Shown piece by piece: positions 46,367 through 56,780 of a stretch of 64,000 bases of DNA; positions within the stretch are counted from its first letter, which is position 1; every line of letters begins with the position of its first letter. This DNA is from Isoetes taiwanensis (lineage: Eukaryota > Streptophyta > Lycopodiopsida > Isoetales > Isoetaceae). A program made the position numbers and the translations under genes. The notes under the pieces were generated by a model that was not told the DNA's origin, did no database searches, and saw nothing but the letters and a program-made list of their open reading frames with translations. The DNA is taken from contig JAJEKV010000032.1 of NCBI GenBank assembly GCA_021234155.1, forward strand, positions 6,976,736 through 7,040,735. The letters run 5' to 3'.

Positions 46367-49300
46367 CTCTCTTTTTTTTTTTTTTAATGGTAGTGCTTAT
46401 GTGAATACTAGCATAAGACAAAGTACATAAAAAATTCACCCCAATGGACTTGAATAACATGCAAAGGTGAACCCAATCATTTGGGAAAAAGCTCTGTGTA
46501 GATCTAAGTTTGGCATTATGTACCATAGGTCAAAAATATTTTTAAAGGGAATGCCAATAGGGCGATATGATATGTTAAACCATTGGAATTGTGAACCGTT
46601 GGAAAATCCACAGACCTCGGGTAGCAGTGTCTGCTTGCAGTCCTTCTTTATGAGCTCTTGCTAATAAAGAAAGGAGGCATGATAGTGGCACTATAAAGGA
46701 TTGTGCATGCAGTCCTTCTTTAGGAGCTCTTGCTAATAAAGAAAAGAGGCTGTAGACGGTGCAACGTATGCTTAGCATAGATTCATATGCCGAATTCCAG
46801 GTATTTCTTACGACCTATATATGCCTCTGAATTTAAAACAGGGATGCAGATCTACACATAAAAACAGGTTTTTGCTATTCTAGAGGAATATCTATAGAAG
46901 ATTGATGCATGCTAGTGCTGCTTTTATCTGATTTAATAACAGGAGGTTTAGCTATCTCTAAAACGAAATTTGTGGCTATGTATTATCCTTAAATGCTTAA
47001 GTGATAAGTACATAATTTAGCTGCATGATTTTATGGCTCTAAGCTACAAGGACAGGGTGCAAATAGGTGCTTTTAACATTCTTAAATATTTAAGAGGGCT
47101 TATCTATCTCTACGTAAGCAAGGCTGTAACTATTGAAACTTACTTTTGAGAATATTTTACAGATTTCTAACTACTGCTGGCCTCAATCTGAATATCTGGC
47201 TGGGATCTTTGCTCCATTATGGCATTGTAGTAGGTGTATTTTTGGTTCTAAGTAGAACAAATGAATACAGGGACAAGCTAGTTTAACCCATTATCCAAGT
47301 AAATAGCATTATGCTTGCTTGTTTCCTCATATGAGTTTAGAAATTTATGTTGTCCAAAACTTGCAGCTCAAATGGTAGTATGAGTGTAAGACATGGCTGG
47401 ACAAAGTCTTTTGAGTGATTTTTGTGTTTTCTAGTAAGCTTTTACTGATCAAGAGCAAAAGGCACATTGGATGAAGGGCGAAAAGCCAAGAATACCTAAT
47501 GTACCTTTTGGCCCTTGCTGTTTTACCATTATCATGCTAATTCAGTATTGGTTGGCTGCAGGTACGTGGTATTCTTCTCCTACTGTGCTTTTTTGCTGTT
47601 ATGGGAGGTTTTAAGCTCAAAGGAGAACATGAATCAAGCAAAGGACGTGACTGGAGCAGTTTTGCATTTACCACGGAACTGTATTTTGAAAAGAAACCTT
47701 GTTAGCAAGTTAATGTAGCAGAGTCCCATAAGTTTCCTCGTTTCCTTTGTTATGGTAAAACAGTTGAAAGCCTTTTTTTTCAATTCATGCTATCAGGAAC
47801 AGGAATACTAGAACATGGTATGATATGAAATATCTGAAAATATGCTTTTGAATATTCTGGCTATAAAGAAACATTCATGCTACTAATGCTTCAGCATAAA
47901 TGGTATATGGGAAAAGAAGGAGCTGCCAGGCTCATTTTGTAACTTTAATATGATAATATACAGTTTTTATAATCTGGAAATACAAAGTGGAATACATAGG
48001 CATTTTATCTATGTTGAAGTAAAGAGGGTCGTATCCTGATCCAATAAAGGAAGATTAAAGGACCACACACCTGGTTGTGACCATTGTCTCTGCATAAAAT
48101 TTGTAGACATTTTGAGACTCCATAAATAGGGATATAACAGGAAAAAGAAATTGGATCTCTTACTAATGATCTTGTAGTAAACACTGAAATGTTAGTACAG
48201 TGGCCTCAATAAATAAATCTCTCTGCATGGGTTCCTTTTGGAAATATGTAGAGAATAATACTTCTTATGTCCAATAAGGGCACATAGTCTTTAATAGAAA
48301 ATTCTATTTGGACATGAATTAGTAAATATAGTGCTACCTATGTCCCTTTAAGAAAAAGGAGTAATAGGCTGCATATGAGGAATACTGATCTTACAAAGAC
48401 ATGAAGTGGGAAAATTTGTTAAATGGGATACGTTTGGCAAACATGCATGGAAACATGCAGTTAAAAGACTTACATGCAAAGCTTGTATTCTGGGCCATTC
48501 AATCACTTGTTGATAAAGTTTGAGATCATAATATAGTAAAAATAGATAAAAGTCTTGGTACTTCTGACCATTGTTTGATGCCCCATCTTTAACTAGCTCG
48601 GTTAAATGTATGGAATGATAAGGCTACTGAGGGATTGATTGATGTAGCTAGAACTGCTAGTAGGGTTGTTGCCTGTACTAGTTGGCTCCGTTTTTTTTTT
48701 TTTTTTTTTTTTTGAAGGAAAGATAAAATTTATATCCAGTAGCAAGATTACATCAGAAAGATCCCACACAGTTCAAATAACCTTGAAGTGCAGAGGACCC
48801 CTTATGGATAAAATATAATACTTGAAGCTTTGGTACTTAAGTTTTCCTCAACCTCTTCTTCCAACTAACTAGTACTACAGGATCAGAATCAACATCTTCC
48901 CAGGTAGAAGAATACTACAGGAGACAAATACAAATTTTCCTCAAGCTACAAACCCGCATTGCTCAAAGAAGCTATCACAGCTCTAAAAATTAACCCATTC
49001 TGCAGATTAATCAACACTAAATGCACCAGGAAAGATGCTGCATTGTCAGGATATATGCAGTCGACAGTCGGCCTAGAATGGATGTAACCATAAGATATGC
49101 TGCATTGTCGGGATATGAAGTAGTTAGCCTGTAATTGGCTAGACCCAAAAGCCCAACTACCAGACTCCTCCCTAAAGTCCAGCTCAAGATATATAAGCTT
49201 CATCCTACTCAGAAATTCCCTAGTCGGCATCTCAAACGGTCCAATAAATTATTAGAAGCCTCATCCCGTATGGAAGATCCCTAGCTCGGCAATCTGACCC

Positions 49301-50037
49301 AATTCATATCTCATCAATAAATCTGAAGAATCAGGCTAATCTACTCTTCTTCTTTTTCAGAAATCAACTCTAAAACTTTCTGCTAGTAGGAAAGAGCAAG
49401 AGGAAGGAAAAGGCTTCCAGCATAATGCACCTGGAGTAAGAATCAAAACTGCTAATTAACTAGAAATTTGAAGCATCTTCTCTCAGAGCCCTGCATCTTA
49501 TTTACTCTACCTTATAGGCAATCTGCGCCATTTCGGTGTGCATCCATAAAGAAATAGAGGAAGCAATTGGTTGAAGGCCGGCCCAGCCTCGCCCCAAATT
49601 AATTGTGCCTTATGAGAAAGACTATAAGAACTATGAAGAAAAAACAAGAATGGGCTGCTGGAAACTGCCAAAACTAATTGGATCACTGCTTGATTTATGG
49701 AAAATCACGGTGCTTACCAGAAGTACCGTAAGCATCAGAGTAAAGATCCACGTTAGTGGATTATCTGAGAGGGCTGGAGAGGCCGCCATGAAGAAGTTCC
49801 AAGAAATCAGAAAAAAGCAGCCTCATGGAAGCAGAATCTGAATGACACCAGATAACCAAAACCCTTGCGCTAGCAGCCAGATCATGAATTTGAGAAAGTT
49901 GTAGACCATCGCAGTGCCGAAAGCAAGGAGTAGGGGCGGTCCCTTTCCCTGCCACCGCCCTAGCCGTGAAGGCGCCAAGAAGCGTTCATTTCCCCTGGCC
50001 CCTAAGTTGTTGTCTTGCTCGCCAAGTCTGACATTCT
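46347..50037 (-). mobile_element. 3.6-kb poly(A)-tailed retroposon-like insertion splitting a Copia RT
   Basis: The plus-strand segment 46347-46366 (CTCACCAAGTCTAACATTCT) recurs with two mismatches at 50018-50037. A T14 run at 46372-46385 is the expected poly(A) of a minus-strand insertion next to the left copy. The Copia RT reading is duplicated exactly at this point. This fits target-primed retroposition with a 20-bp target duplication. I cannot identify ORFs within the insertion. A second poly(T) (48691-48714) indicates another nested LINE-like 3' end. Confidence 0.6.
48691..48790 (-). mobile_element. nested LINE-like 3' end
   Basis: T24 followed by GAAGGAAAGATAAAATTTAT on the plus strand is the reverse complement of a typical plant LINE 3' end ending in poly(A). 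The matching 5' limit is not visible. No ORF2 motif lies nearby. Confidence 0.5.
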
Positions 50038-50380
50038 AAATCTTCTCTTAAGTACATTTTTGCAATGATTCAAAATGCTCATATTGCTCGCATCCATCAT
50101 GCAACCATTTACATAGAGAGCAATGATGCAGCAATTTTCTCCTTCTCTAAAAATATATAAATTCCCATCATTGTGAAGCTTTTTGAAACCCTACTTTCCC
50201 AAAAATCCATCTGCATATATATCATTGTCTAGATGCTTGTTCCAATCATACACCGCTTTCTTTAACTTCCAGATTTTATACTTTTCATTCTCAAAATCTA
50301 ATGCAAGCATCAAATAGATATATTTTCTTCCAAGTCTGCATTCAAAAAAGTAATATTTACATCCATGTGAGGTGTCAGTA
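50038..50380 (-). pseudogene. Copia reverse transcriptase fragment (N-terminal side)
   Basis: The minus strand reads HMDVNITFLNADLEENI, matching the Copia RT 'QMDVKTAFLNGDLEE' motif, and then degrades through the region expected to hold 'LYGLKQ' and 'YVDDM'. It ends at SDLGE-like sequence, where the 3.6-kb insertion begins. Confidence 0.72.
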
Positions 50381-51334
50381 GCTAAACACGCAAGGTGAGA
50401 AGGTTGAAAAACTGGTTAATGGGGTAGCAAGTTATGGTTCTCGTAGTAGTCTAAGAGGATCTTTGCTAAAGGAACTTGAAGAGTTGCTTGTTTACTCGAT
50501 TTAAGGCTTGAAAATATCTCGACAGCAAGATGTTTGAGTAGACACCATGCAATCACAAAATTATGTGAAGTATATGAGCCTGTGGCGTGATGGTATTTCA
50601 ACAAAATAATGCTGCCCTTTATGAACAATTACGAGAATTTAGAATTGTATATATTTTGCAACTTTTAGCTGATATTTTGTTGCATTTGACCACTTTGAGT
50701 TGCAATTTCCAAAAAGAATGGGTAGATGTCACTTCTATAGCAGACTTGTGAGTCAGACAACACACCAAATTCAGATGAAATTCCTAAACGAGGTATTACA
50801 TCCGAATGGTTGTCTAAAGGATAGCAAGGGATATCCTATAATCCCTGATTTTGGCAGTCCAAAAGGATATCTTGTTGCACGTAGAGGGGTTGTCATGGGA
50901 GATCTATATTGGGCAGTTGAAATGAAAAGGAATGTTGATGATGATGATGATTTAACAACGACTCGTTTTGGTTGCTTTACATGAGAGATTTAAAGATCAC
51001 TAAATTTTGCCATGTTTCAAGATATTTTCACTTGCATAAGTGACAAGGAAAACAAAGAAAATAAAAAAATTCAGGCAACATGAGGTTAATGAGTTGCTGA
51101 AATTTTATGGGGTGCTTGGAGGAGTCACATTTAATATCCGTATTGATAGAGATAAATTTCTGCCAGAGTTTTGTGATTTTGCAAAACATGATAAAATCGG
51201 CCCATTTGATCATCTCTGCAACCAAACCTGTGGCATCTGCAGCTTTCGATTAGAAAGTTTCTTAATCCTTGAGATGACCTCATTGTATGTCATTTCTAGC
51301 TATGCCTCATTCTTAGGCATGGTTCCATCAATAC
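50381..51334. other. non-genic or unclassified sequence
   Basis: Plus-strand frames at 50700-50984 and 51040-51339 have ordinary composition, but I cannot assign a family or join them by splicing. The H3-carrying element inserted at its right edge (candidate target site AATAC, 51330-51334). Confidence 0.4.
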
Positions 51335-52850
51335 TGTGACGTTCCAGCACAGTATACGGTCCCAGGACGTATACTGTACTGCCTCGTCACGCGTGCACGC
51401 CACTCCGATTGACGTGCACGCCGACGTGTAGCCAGGTGGGTAGCCCCTAGGGGGCCACTTGCTAGGTATGTGCATTTATTATTAATGTGCACATTTACCA
51501 ATGTGCACATTAATGTGGGCACACCTTTCCATGTGGGCACATTTTGCCACCTAGCCATTAAAGGCAAGTGGGCCCATTCCCAATTATCCCACATGCCTAA
51601 AGGGGATAATTGGAAACCCTAGCTTACCCCCTTGTCTATTTAGGAGGGGAAACCCTAACTTGCCCATTTTTCGTTTCTAGGGTTTTAGAGCTCTGTTTTG
51701 GCTGCTTCAAGAGCCAAAACTGCCTCCCAGACTCTGTCTGAGAGAACTGCACCATTAGTTTCCCTTGATTCGAGCAGTTCAGCAGGATGGACGAACTAAG
51801 GTCAGGAGGAGCCACTCAAGGATCAGGTATTTAGGCAATTTAATAGCTTAAACCCTATTTCAGTCATAGAATCAGTAGGTTTAGCCTATTAAATTGCCCA
51901 TAGCAGCCCTCTAGATCTCTAGATACCAGACTCTAACTAAAGAACATAACTCTATGATATAGATTAGATCTAGTTCTTTAGTTCTTCTGTGATATATATG
52001 GATGATGTATCTCTATGAGCTCCTTGTATTGGGAAGGGGGGTAGAGACCAAAAGCTTGGTAGTAGATGCTCCTAGATTAGCCTCTCTAGCACACTATAGA
52101 TTCGGCCCGTGTACAAGAACCAAACCTGGTTGTGGGTGAAGGGGCCAGACTGGCTAAGAAGGAGGTTCATGTCCTGACTCTTGAACGATCCCTCCGGTGT
52201 GTAAGGCCTACCAGGGATCATTGTGACTAGGTCTAATGGCTTACCACTGAGTGCGGGTAAGGCATGGACCGACACCGCGGAAGTGGTGTACACTTTCCGG
52301 TGGGTTCACGGATACGGGCTGGCCCTCTAGTCACCTTGAGTCAAAGATGTAGATCTCTCGGAGGGAGTGATCCCTACCGCCCCCATCGGAACCGGAAAGA
52401 TGAGACCCGTGAATAGCCCTTTTGGCTATGCATCCGGCGGGCTACGGGCCAGTCCCGACACCTTTCAGCCTTACCGCAAAGTGTGCAATGGAGGGGCGGA
52501 TGGAGGGACAACCCTATGCCATGTTCTTATGCCAAATCCATTGCCATGAATTCGCAATGAAACTCGGAGACCCAAGCGTCGGGCCATCCCTTCGAAGTCC
52601 GAAAGCCTTGGGTAGGGACCCATGTATGATGCCGATCATTGTCTATGCAGAAAGTTGATGCACCACCCTTCGAGGTGGATATGTGATTATGTTGTATAAC
52701 CGACATGTATGTTTACGCCCGCAGCCTAGGTAGGCCCCGAGGGAGCGGGGTAAAATGACCCTTCACTCTTTCCCACCGGGACTCGCATGCGCTTGATGAT
52801 TGTGGAGGGCCCTCGACGTGTGGAGCTGGTATGGGGGATGAACTCCTGTT
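51335..52850 (+). repeat. 5' LTR of the + strand H3-carrying element
   Basis: The start is defined by TGTGACGTTCC shared with 23365 (minus). Internal blocks shared with 21.9-22.9 kb include GGGGGGTAGAGACC (about 52037) and GCAAAGTGTGCA (about 52478). The 3' edge is not fixed: there is no second LTR in the window and no CGTCACA end. Short open frames within it are not genes. Confidence 0.7.
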
Positions 52851-52851
52851 T

Positions 52852-52929
52852 GTATACGGTGAGGGCACCGTATACCGTGAGGACAGAAAATGAACTTTTC
52901 ATTATCGGTCTGGGCGCAACGTATGAGAC
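52852..52929 (+). promoter_or_regulatory. palindromes upstream of ORF A
   Basis: 52852-52875 is a perfect hairpin (GTATACGGTG, AGGG, CACCGTATAC). The next about 50 bp (to 52929) are the central and right arm of the 67-bp palindrome found complete at 54507 and 54708; here its left arm is replaced. A TATAAATAG box follows at 53007-53015. Confidence 0.65.
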
Positions 52930-53006
52930 CATGCTTGAATTTAGGTGTTCTAGGTGTTTTAGACAACCCAAAAAGGTAGTTTGAAATTTGACCTAAAATC
53001 GACCCC

Positions 53007-53080
53007 TATAAATAGATCTAGGCACCCCCATTTCCGCGTTCCTTCCTTAGAAAATCTGCTCTCGTTTGCCAAGGCGATCT
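53007..53080 (+). promoter_or_regulatory. promoter module of ORF A
   Basis: TATAAATAG at 53007-53015, then CTGCTCTCG and AGGCGATCTTC at about 53057-53083. The same two boxes at the same spacing occur at 54964-54972 and about 55005-55031 upstream of ORF B. A core promoter that was duplicated together with its palindrome explains this best. Confidence 0.7.
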
Positions 53081-53116
53081 TCTGGCACATAGCTCGGATT
53101 GGCGAACCGTCGAATA

Positions 53117-54362
53117 TGGCCCGGAAAGCGTGATCGCTAGGGAAGCCCCGCCGAGGCTTAATCTTTCCAGCTTTGACCCCCTCGATACAGCAGGATATCC
53201 AAGAACGCCTTTTTCGGCAAGGCGAATCTTCATCCAGTGAAGAGGCAGACTCGAACCAAAGCGACGGAACAGAGGTCATAGGGGAGAAGCAGCCGGACGT
53301 CATGCACCAGATCCTCGAAGAAATCGTCGAGGAGGAAAGGAGGAGCAAGGAGGAATGGGAGCAGAAGGGACAGCCGACCGTCGGAACAACTCGAAGCTTG
53401 GGCCCGTCTGCAGGAAGCTGAGGAGAGGGAGGAGCAGCAGCAGCCGAAGCTTAGCCCTGCGGAAGAAGAAGACCTCGCGGCGTTCATCAGCAAGTATGAA
53501 GCCAAGGAGCGCCGCCGAGAGAGGAGGACAAAAAGACGGGAGGACGAACCAACCACAGCCGGCGAGCCGAAGAGGAAGAGGGCCAAAGGCATTAAGGCAT
53601 GGCAAGAGAACAGCCAGAAGGTTGGTAAACGAGCCTTAAGGGTCCTGGCCATCAACGAGCCATCAGCGAAAGCAGACCTCGCCTTCTACCACGCACTCGG
53701 ACGAAGATTACATCCCCAACACCGGGGCAAGTTCTTCAAAACCCCTGGCCGTGGGAGAAGGAAGTACCGAAAGGTGGCACCGAGCAGAGCAGCCCGGCAA
53801 GGCGCCGGCTTCCCCACCTTTCCGACGCGGATAGGGTTAAAGCCCCGCCACCACAACGGGAGGGCGACGCGGATAGACCCCGGCCAAGGTCTATCGAAGA
53901 AGATCAAGGAGCACAACGCCTACATGGCTAAATGGGAGGCATACAACGCTTACTACCGTGGAGCAATGTGGTGAGAACAATTGAAGGCGACACCGACAAA
54001 AAGCCGCACTGGCCGCCGCCACCCGTGCCCAAGCCTCCCGTGAGCACCGTGAAAGAAGCGGACCAACAAAGAAGCGAAGGAGCAGAGCCCTCAAGGAATC
54101 AGGCACTTCCAAATGGGGTTACGGACTCTTGATTCCCCGGGCACCATTTCAACGCTTGGTCCGAGAGGTTATGCAAGAGTATAACACGCATTACGCGGGT
54201 GACCGAATTTAAAATGTTGCCGTGGTCTACTGGGAGGCAAGAGAGCAAAAACTGGTGCAGCACTTTGAAGATTCGACGGCCTGCACAGTTCACGCGAAAA
54301 GGGTCACACTCATGAGACAGGATATGCATCTGGCTAGACACATCAAGGGAGAACGCCCTTGA
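53117..54362 (+). pseudogene. ORF A: acidic then basic linker and C-terminal histone H3-like domain
   Basis: A start ATG at 53117 encodes MARKA and then TGA. In that frame acidic sequence follows (SSSSEEADSNQSDGTEV, EEIVEEERRSKEEWEQ). A shift near 53400 leads to a basic stretch (KERRRERRTKRREDE, then HRGKFFKTPGRGRRKYRK). A second shift near 53970 leads to the H3 fold at the end. The order acidic/charged-basic-H3 mirrors the minus-strand element. Frameshifts and stops make this copy non-functional as read. Confidence 0.75.
53993..54362 (+). pseudogene. histone H3-fold domain with CENH3-like features
   Basis: The reading includes [29 protein letters not shown], a TAA at 54210-54212, then [20 protein letters not shown] and [20 protein letters not shown] ending ARHIKGERP and TGA. 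Compared with canonical H3 it has LLIP and TLMRQD in place of LLIRK and TIMPKD, and about two extra residues in loop 1. LLIP, a longer loop 1 and TLM(R/Q)KD are, to my knowledge, CENH3 hallmarks. The similarity could also arise by fast divergence. Overall identity is much lower than for the minus-strand copy. Confidence 0.8.
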
Positions 54363-54506
54363 ACTTCTTGTAAATAATGGAAATTTTTGTTAATATAAAG
54401 AATTTTCGAGTAAATAAAATGTTCAATCTTGCTTAATTAGGTTAAGATATTGAATGCTGGCTTTTGTTTTGGAAAAATTGGACTTCTTGAGCAAAATTGA
54501 GACGAT

Positions 54507-54573
54507 GTCTCACACGTCGCGCCAGGACAGAAAATGAACTTTTCATTTTCGGGCTGGGCGCAACGTGTGAGAC
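54507..54573 (+). promoter_or_regulatory. 67-bp imperfect palindrome, copy 1 upstream of ORF B
   Basis: The left arm GTCTCACACGTCGCGCC and right arm GGGCGCAACGTGTGAGAC flank a central GAAAATGAA/TTTTCATTTTC. It nearly reads the same on both strands, so it can form a long hairpin as RNA or DNA. It is repeated at 54708-54774. Confidence 0.9.
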
Positions 54574-54707
54574 CATGCCCCAAAAATGCCCAAAACAGCT
54601 CCAAATTAACCAAATAAGGAGTCAATTCTGCCTAACTCGACGAGTCCAGTAGAATTAGACCCTTAGATCACCCAAATTGATCAAGTTTAGCCCATTTAGA
54701 GCCCATG

Positions 54708-54774
54708 TCTCACACGTCGCGCCAGGGCAGAAAATGAACTTTTCATTATCGGTCTGGGCGCAACGTGTGAGACC
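54708..54774 (+). promoter_or_regulatory. 67-bp imperfect palindrome, copy 2 upstream of ORF B
   Basis: Same palindrome as 54507-54573 with a few substitutions (CAGGGCAG instead of CAGGACAG; TTATCGGTC instead of TTTTCGGGC). A TATAAATAG box lies 190 bp downstream. The central and right-arm copy near 52880-52929 precedes the ORF A TATA box by about 80 bp. Confidence 0.9.
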
Positions 54775-54963
54775 TCTCAGCATTTTCTTCACCATGCCAT
54801 ATCCAAATGATCTCCAATTTGTTGCAATAGGTCATTAGCTAATCTTAGCATGCTCAAACCCTAAAAGTAGTCTTCAAATTCCCAATTGCACCTCTTAATA
54901 GATCAGAATCACCTAATCCCAGTAAATTCTAGGTCATCCAAAAATTAGGGTTTTCCCCTTTTC

Positions 54964-55031
54964 TATAAATAGGTTCCCCATTTCTCATTTAGCACCCTAC
55001 AAGTTTGCTCTCGACTGCTTAGGCGATCTTC
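54964..55031 (+). promoter_or_regulatory. promoter module of ORF B
   Basis: TATAAATAG at 54964-54972 and TTGCTCTCG/AGGCGATCTTC boxes at about 55004-55031 match the ORF A module. The first ATG after this is at 55050 and a second, in a better context (GATCAATGG), at 55086. Confidence 0.7.
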
Positions 55032-55085
55032 CAGCTCCCTGAGGCGCTTTTGCATCTGTTTGCGAGTCTCTTCTTCGCTAGATCA

Positions 55086-56612
55086 ATGGCCACTGCTCAC
55101 TTCAGGCGATGGTACAGCGCCAGTGCCCATGCTGCCGAAGCTGATGTCAACGACATCTTCCGAGTCTTTGGGAAAGAAATAGATGTCCAAGCCACTTTGA
55201 ATGCTACCCCAGCATATAGACAAGTCTTAGCAGAGTTTCAAGCTAGGGTAGGACCCTCCCTAGTGCAGCTCCCCCCTTGCATAGGCTATTTTGTTCCTCG
55301 CCCATCCCTTCAAGCAGCCCTGGGTGATGTCCCGAACATCGCCAAGTACTTAACCAACAAGGCACAGAGGCTGCCAGACTACATGGTCCTGACAGTTGAC
55401 AGGACCAAGTATTTCTCCTACACCGCCGCCCTAGCTATCTTCCTATCCCACCGTGCCGAAAACCCAATGGGGGCAACCTCTATCCCTCCCATGGAAGTGG
55501 ACCCCATAGCAGCCCAAGCAGAAGAGCGGATGCTTTTGCAATACCAGCAGGAGCAAGAAGGAAGAGAAGAAGAAGAGGAGTCGGACGACGAAGAGTACAC
55601 AGAGCTCGACTCAGACGAAGAACGACGCCAAGCAGAGGAGGAGCTGGCCAACATCAAGCGGAGCCGGCAGACCCTCAGAATCACTCCCCCACTTGGGCTA
55701 GGCATCACAAGCCTAGCCCCCATCATCATCAACGGAGAGGAGTATTTACTCCTCAGTGACATCCAGAATCTCCCCGAATGCAGGGAGAGGGAGCTCCGAC
55801 TTGATGAGTTGCTGCACCAACTACGGCAGCAACCAGATTTGGACGACTTCATCGTCCGGGGAGCCTCAGACTTCCCACTTCAAGTGCGTGAAGCCGACAC
55901 CTACACAGGGGAGTCGACTTCCGACATCCAGGCCTACAGCAACATAAGACAGGTTATGGAGGCCAGAGAACTGCCATCGGAAGAAGAGTTCCTCGCCATT
56001 CAGGAACGGATGGGGATCAGAGGCAAGACCACCAGCATCTTGATGCCGAGCCCCTCAACACCACCTCGCGCAAGAGGAGCAGGAATCGGCATCAGGCGAG
56101 TCGACTCCACAATTACAGACTACCGAGAACTGACGGAGATAGAAGTCGACGAGTACGCCGGACGGCATAGAGCTGGAGGCCAAGCAAGTGGGGAATCATC
56201 TGCGACACACAACGACAGGTCGCTGAGGTACTACCTGCCCCTGCTGCTGGATGGGAGAATAGCGGTGATACACCGCAAATTCAGCCCACGAGGGGAAGAA
56301 GAAGTGTTCATGCTTATTGCACTCTCAGGCTTCGGCAGGCATGCTCGAATAGTGGCAAATGTCGACTATGCTGTCCTAGTGAAGAGAGCAGTGGCACTTG
56401 ACCTCTTTGACTTCGCCGTGCCCTACCGACGGCAAGGAAGATTGGCAGTAACCGCGGCCTACACCCCCGACCGCAGGGTGGAAGAGTTGGTGACGGCCTT
56501 GCAGGGCGGGACGTCGACCAATGTCCTTAGGAACTTGGGACACTCCATAGGAACGGCTCAAGTTAGAAAGTTCCTTGAGGACAACCCATCTTACCGGCGA
56601 TTTCAAGATTAG
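55086..56612 (+). CDS. ORF B: conserved retroelement protein of unknown function
   Basis: Open throughout. I prefer the Met at 55086 (MATAHFRRWYS, 508 residues) to that at 55050. Visible parts are a helix-rich N-terminal region with YFVPRPSLQAALGD and VLTVDRTKYF, an acidic stretch (EEEEESDDEEYTELDSDEE), SLAPIIINGEEYLLLSDI, and a C-terminal block SLRYYLPLLLDGRIAV to VKRAVALDL. These match the 414-residue ORF at 18510-19754 in the same order. There is no known domain, zinc motif or membrane segment. Being fully open next to a broken ORF A suggests that it was constrained or recently active. Confidence 0.75.
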   Translation: MATAHFRRWYSASAHAAEADVNDIFRVFGKEIDVQATLNATPAYRQVLAEFQARVGPSLVQLPPCIGYFVPRPSLQAALGDVPNIAKYLTNKAQRLPDYMVLTVDRTKYFSYTAALAIFLSHRAENPMGATSIPPMEVDPIAAQAEERMLLQYQQEQEGREEEEESDDEEYTELDSDEERRQAEEELANIKRSRQTLRITPPLGLGITSLAPIIINGEEYLLLSDIQNLPECRERELRLDELLHQLRQQPDLDDFIVRGASDFPLQVREADTYTGESTSDIQAYSNIRQVMEARELPSEEEFLAIQERMGIRGKTTSILMPSPSTPPRARGAGIGIRRVDSTITDYRELTEIEVDEYAGRHRAGGQASGESSATHNDRSLRYYLPLLLDGRIAVIHRKFSPRGEEEVFMLIALSGFGRHARIVANVDYAVLVKRAVALDLFDFAVPYRRQGRLAVTAAYTPDRRVEELVTALQGGTSTNVLRNLGHSIGTAQVRKFLEDNPSYRRFQD

Positions 56613-56780
56613 TTAAACTCTTGATCCCGGTGATTTTGTACTAAAATATTATATAATATGAATATAATTTCTTTTGCACTTTAAATGTTTTGTTGATATA
56701 TTTTGTTCCACAACTATGCCAACAAACCACATATAATGCAAGAGAACAAGTAAAACTAACCATTTAGCCATGAATTACTT

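Noticed and set aside
46720-47300. Plus-strand Copia RNase H fragment (ILKYLRGL reading)
   Set aside because: Only a short block resembles Copia and it is followed by stops. Similarity is too weak to call.
52072-52658. Open frames within the + element's LTR
   Set aside because: They overlap on both strands, have no motif and lie in sequence homologous to the other element's LTR.
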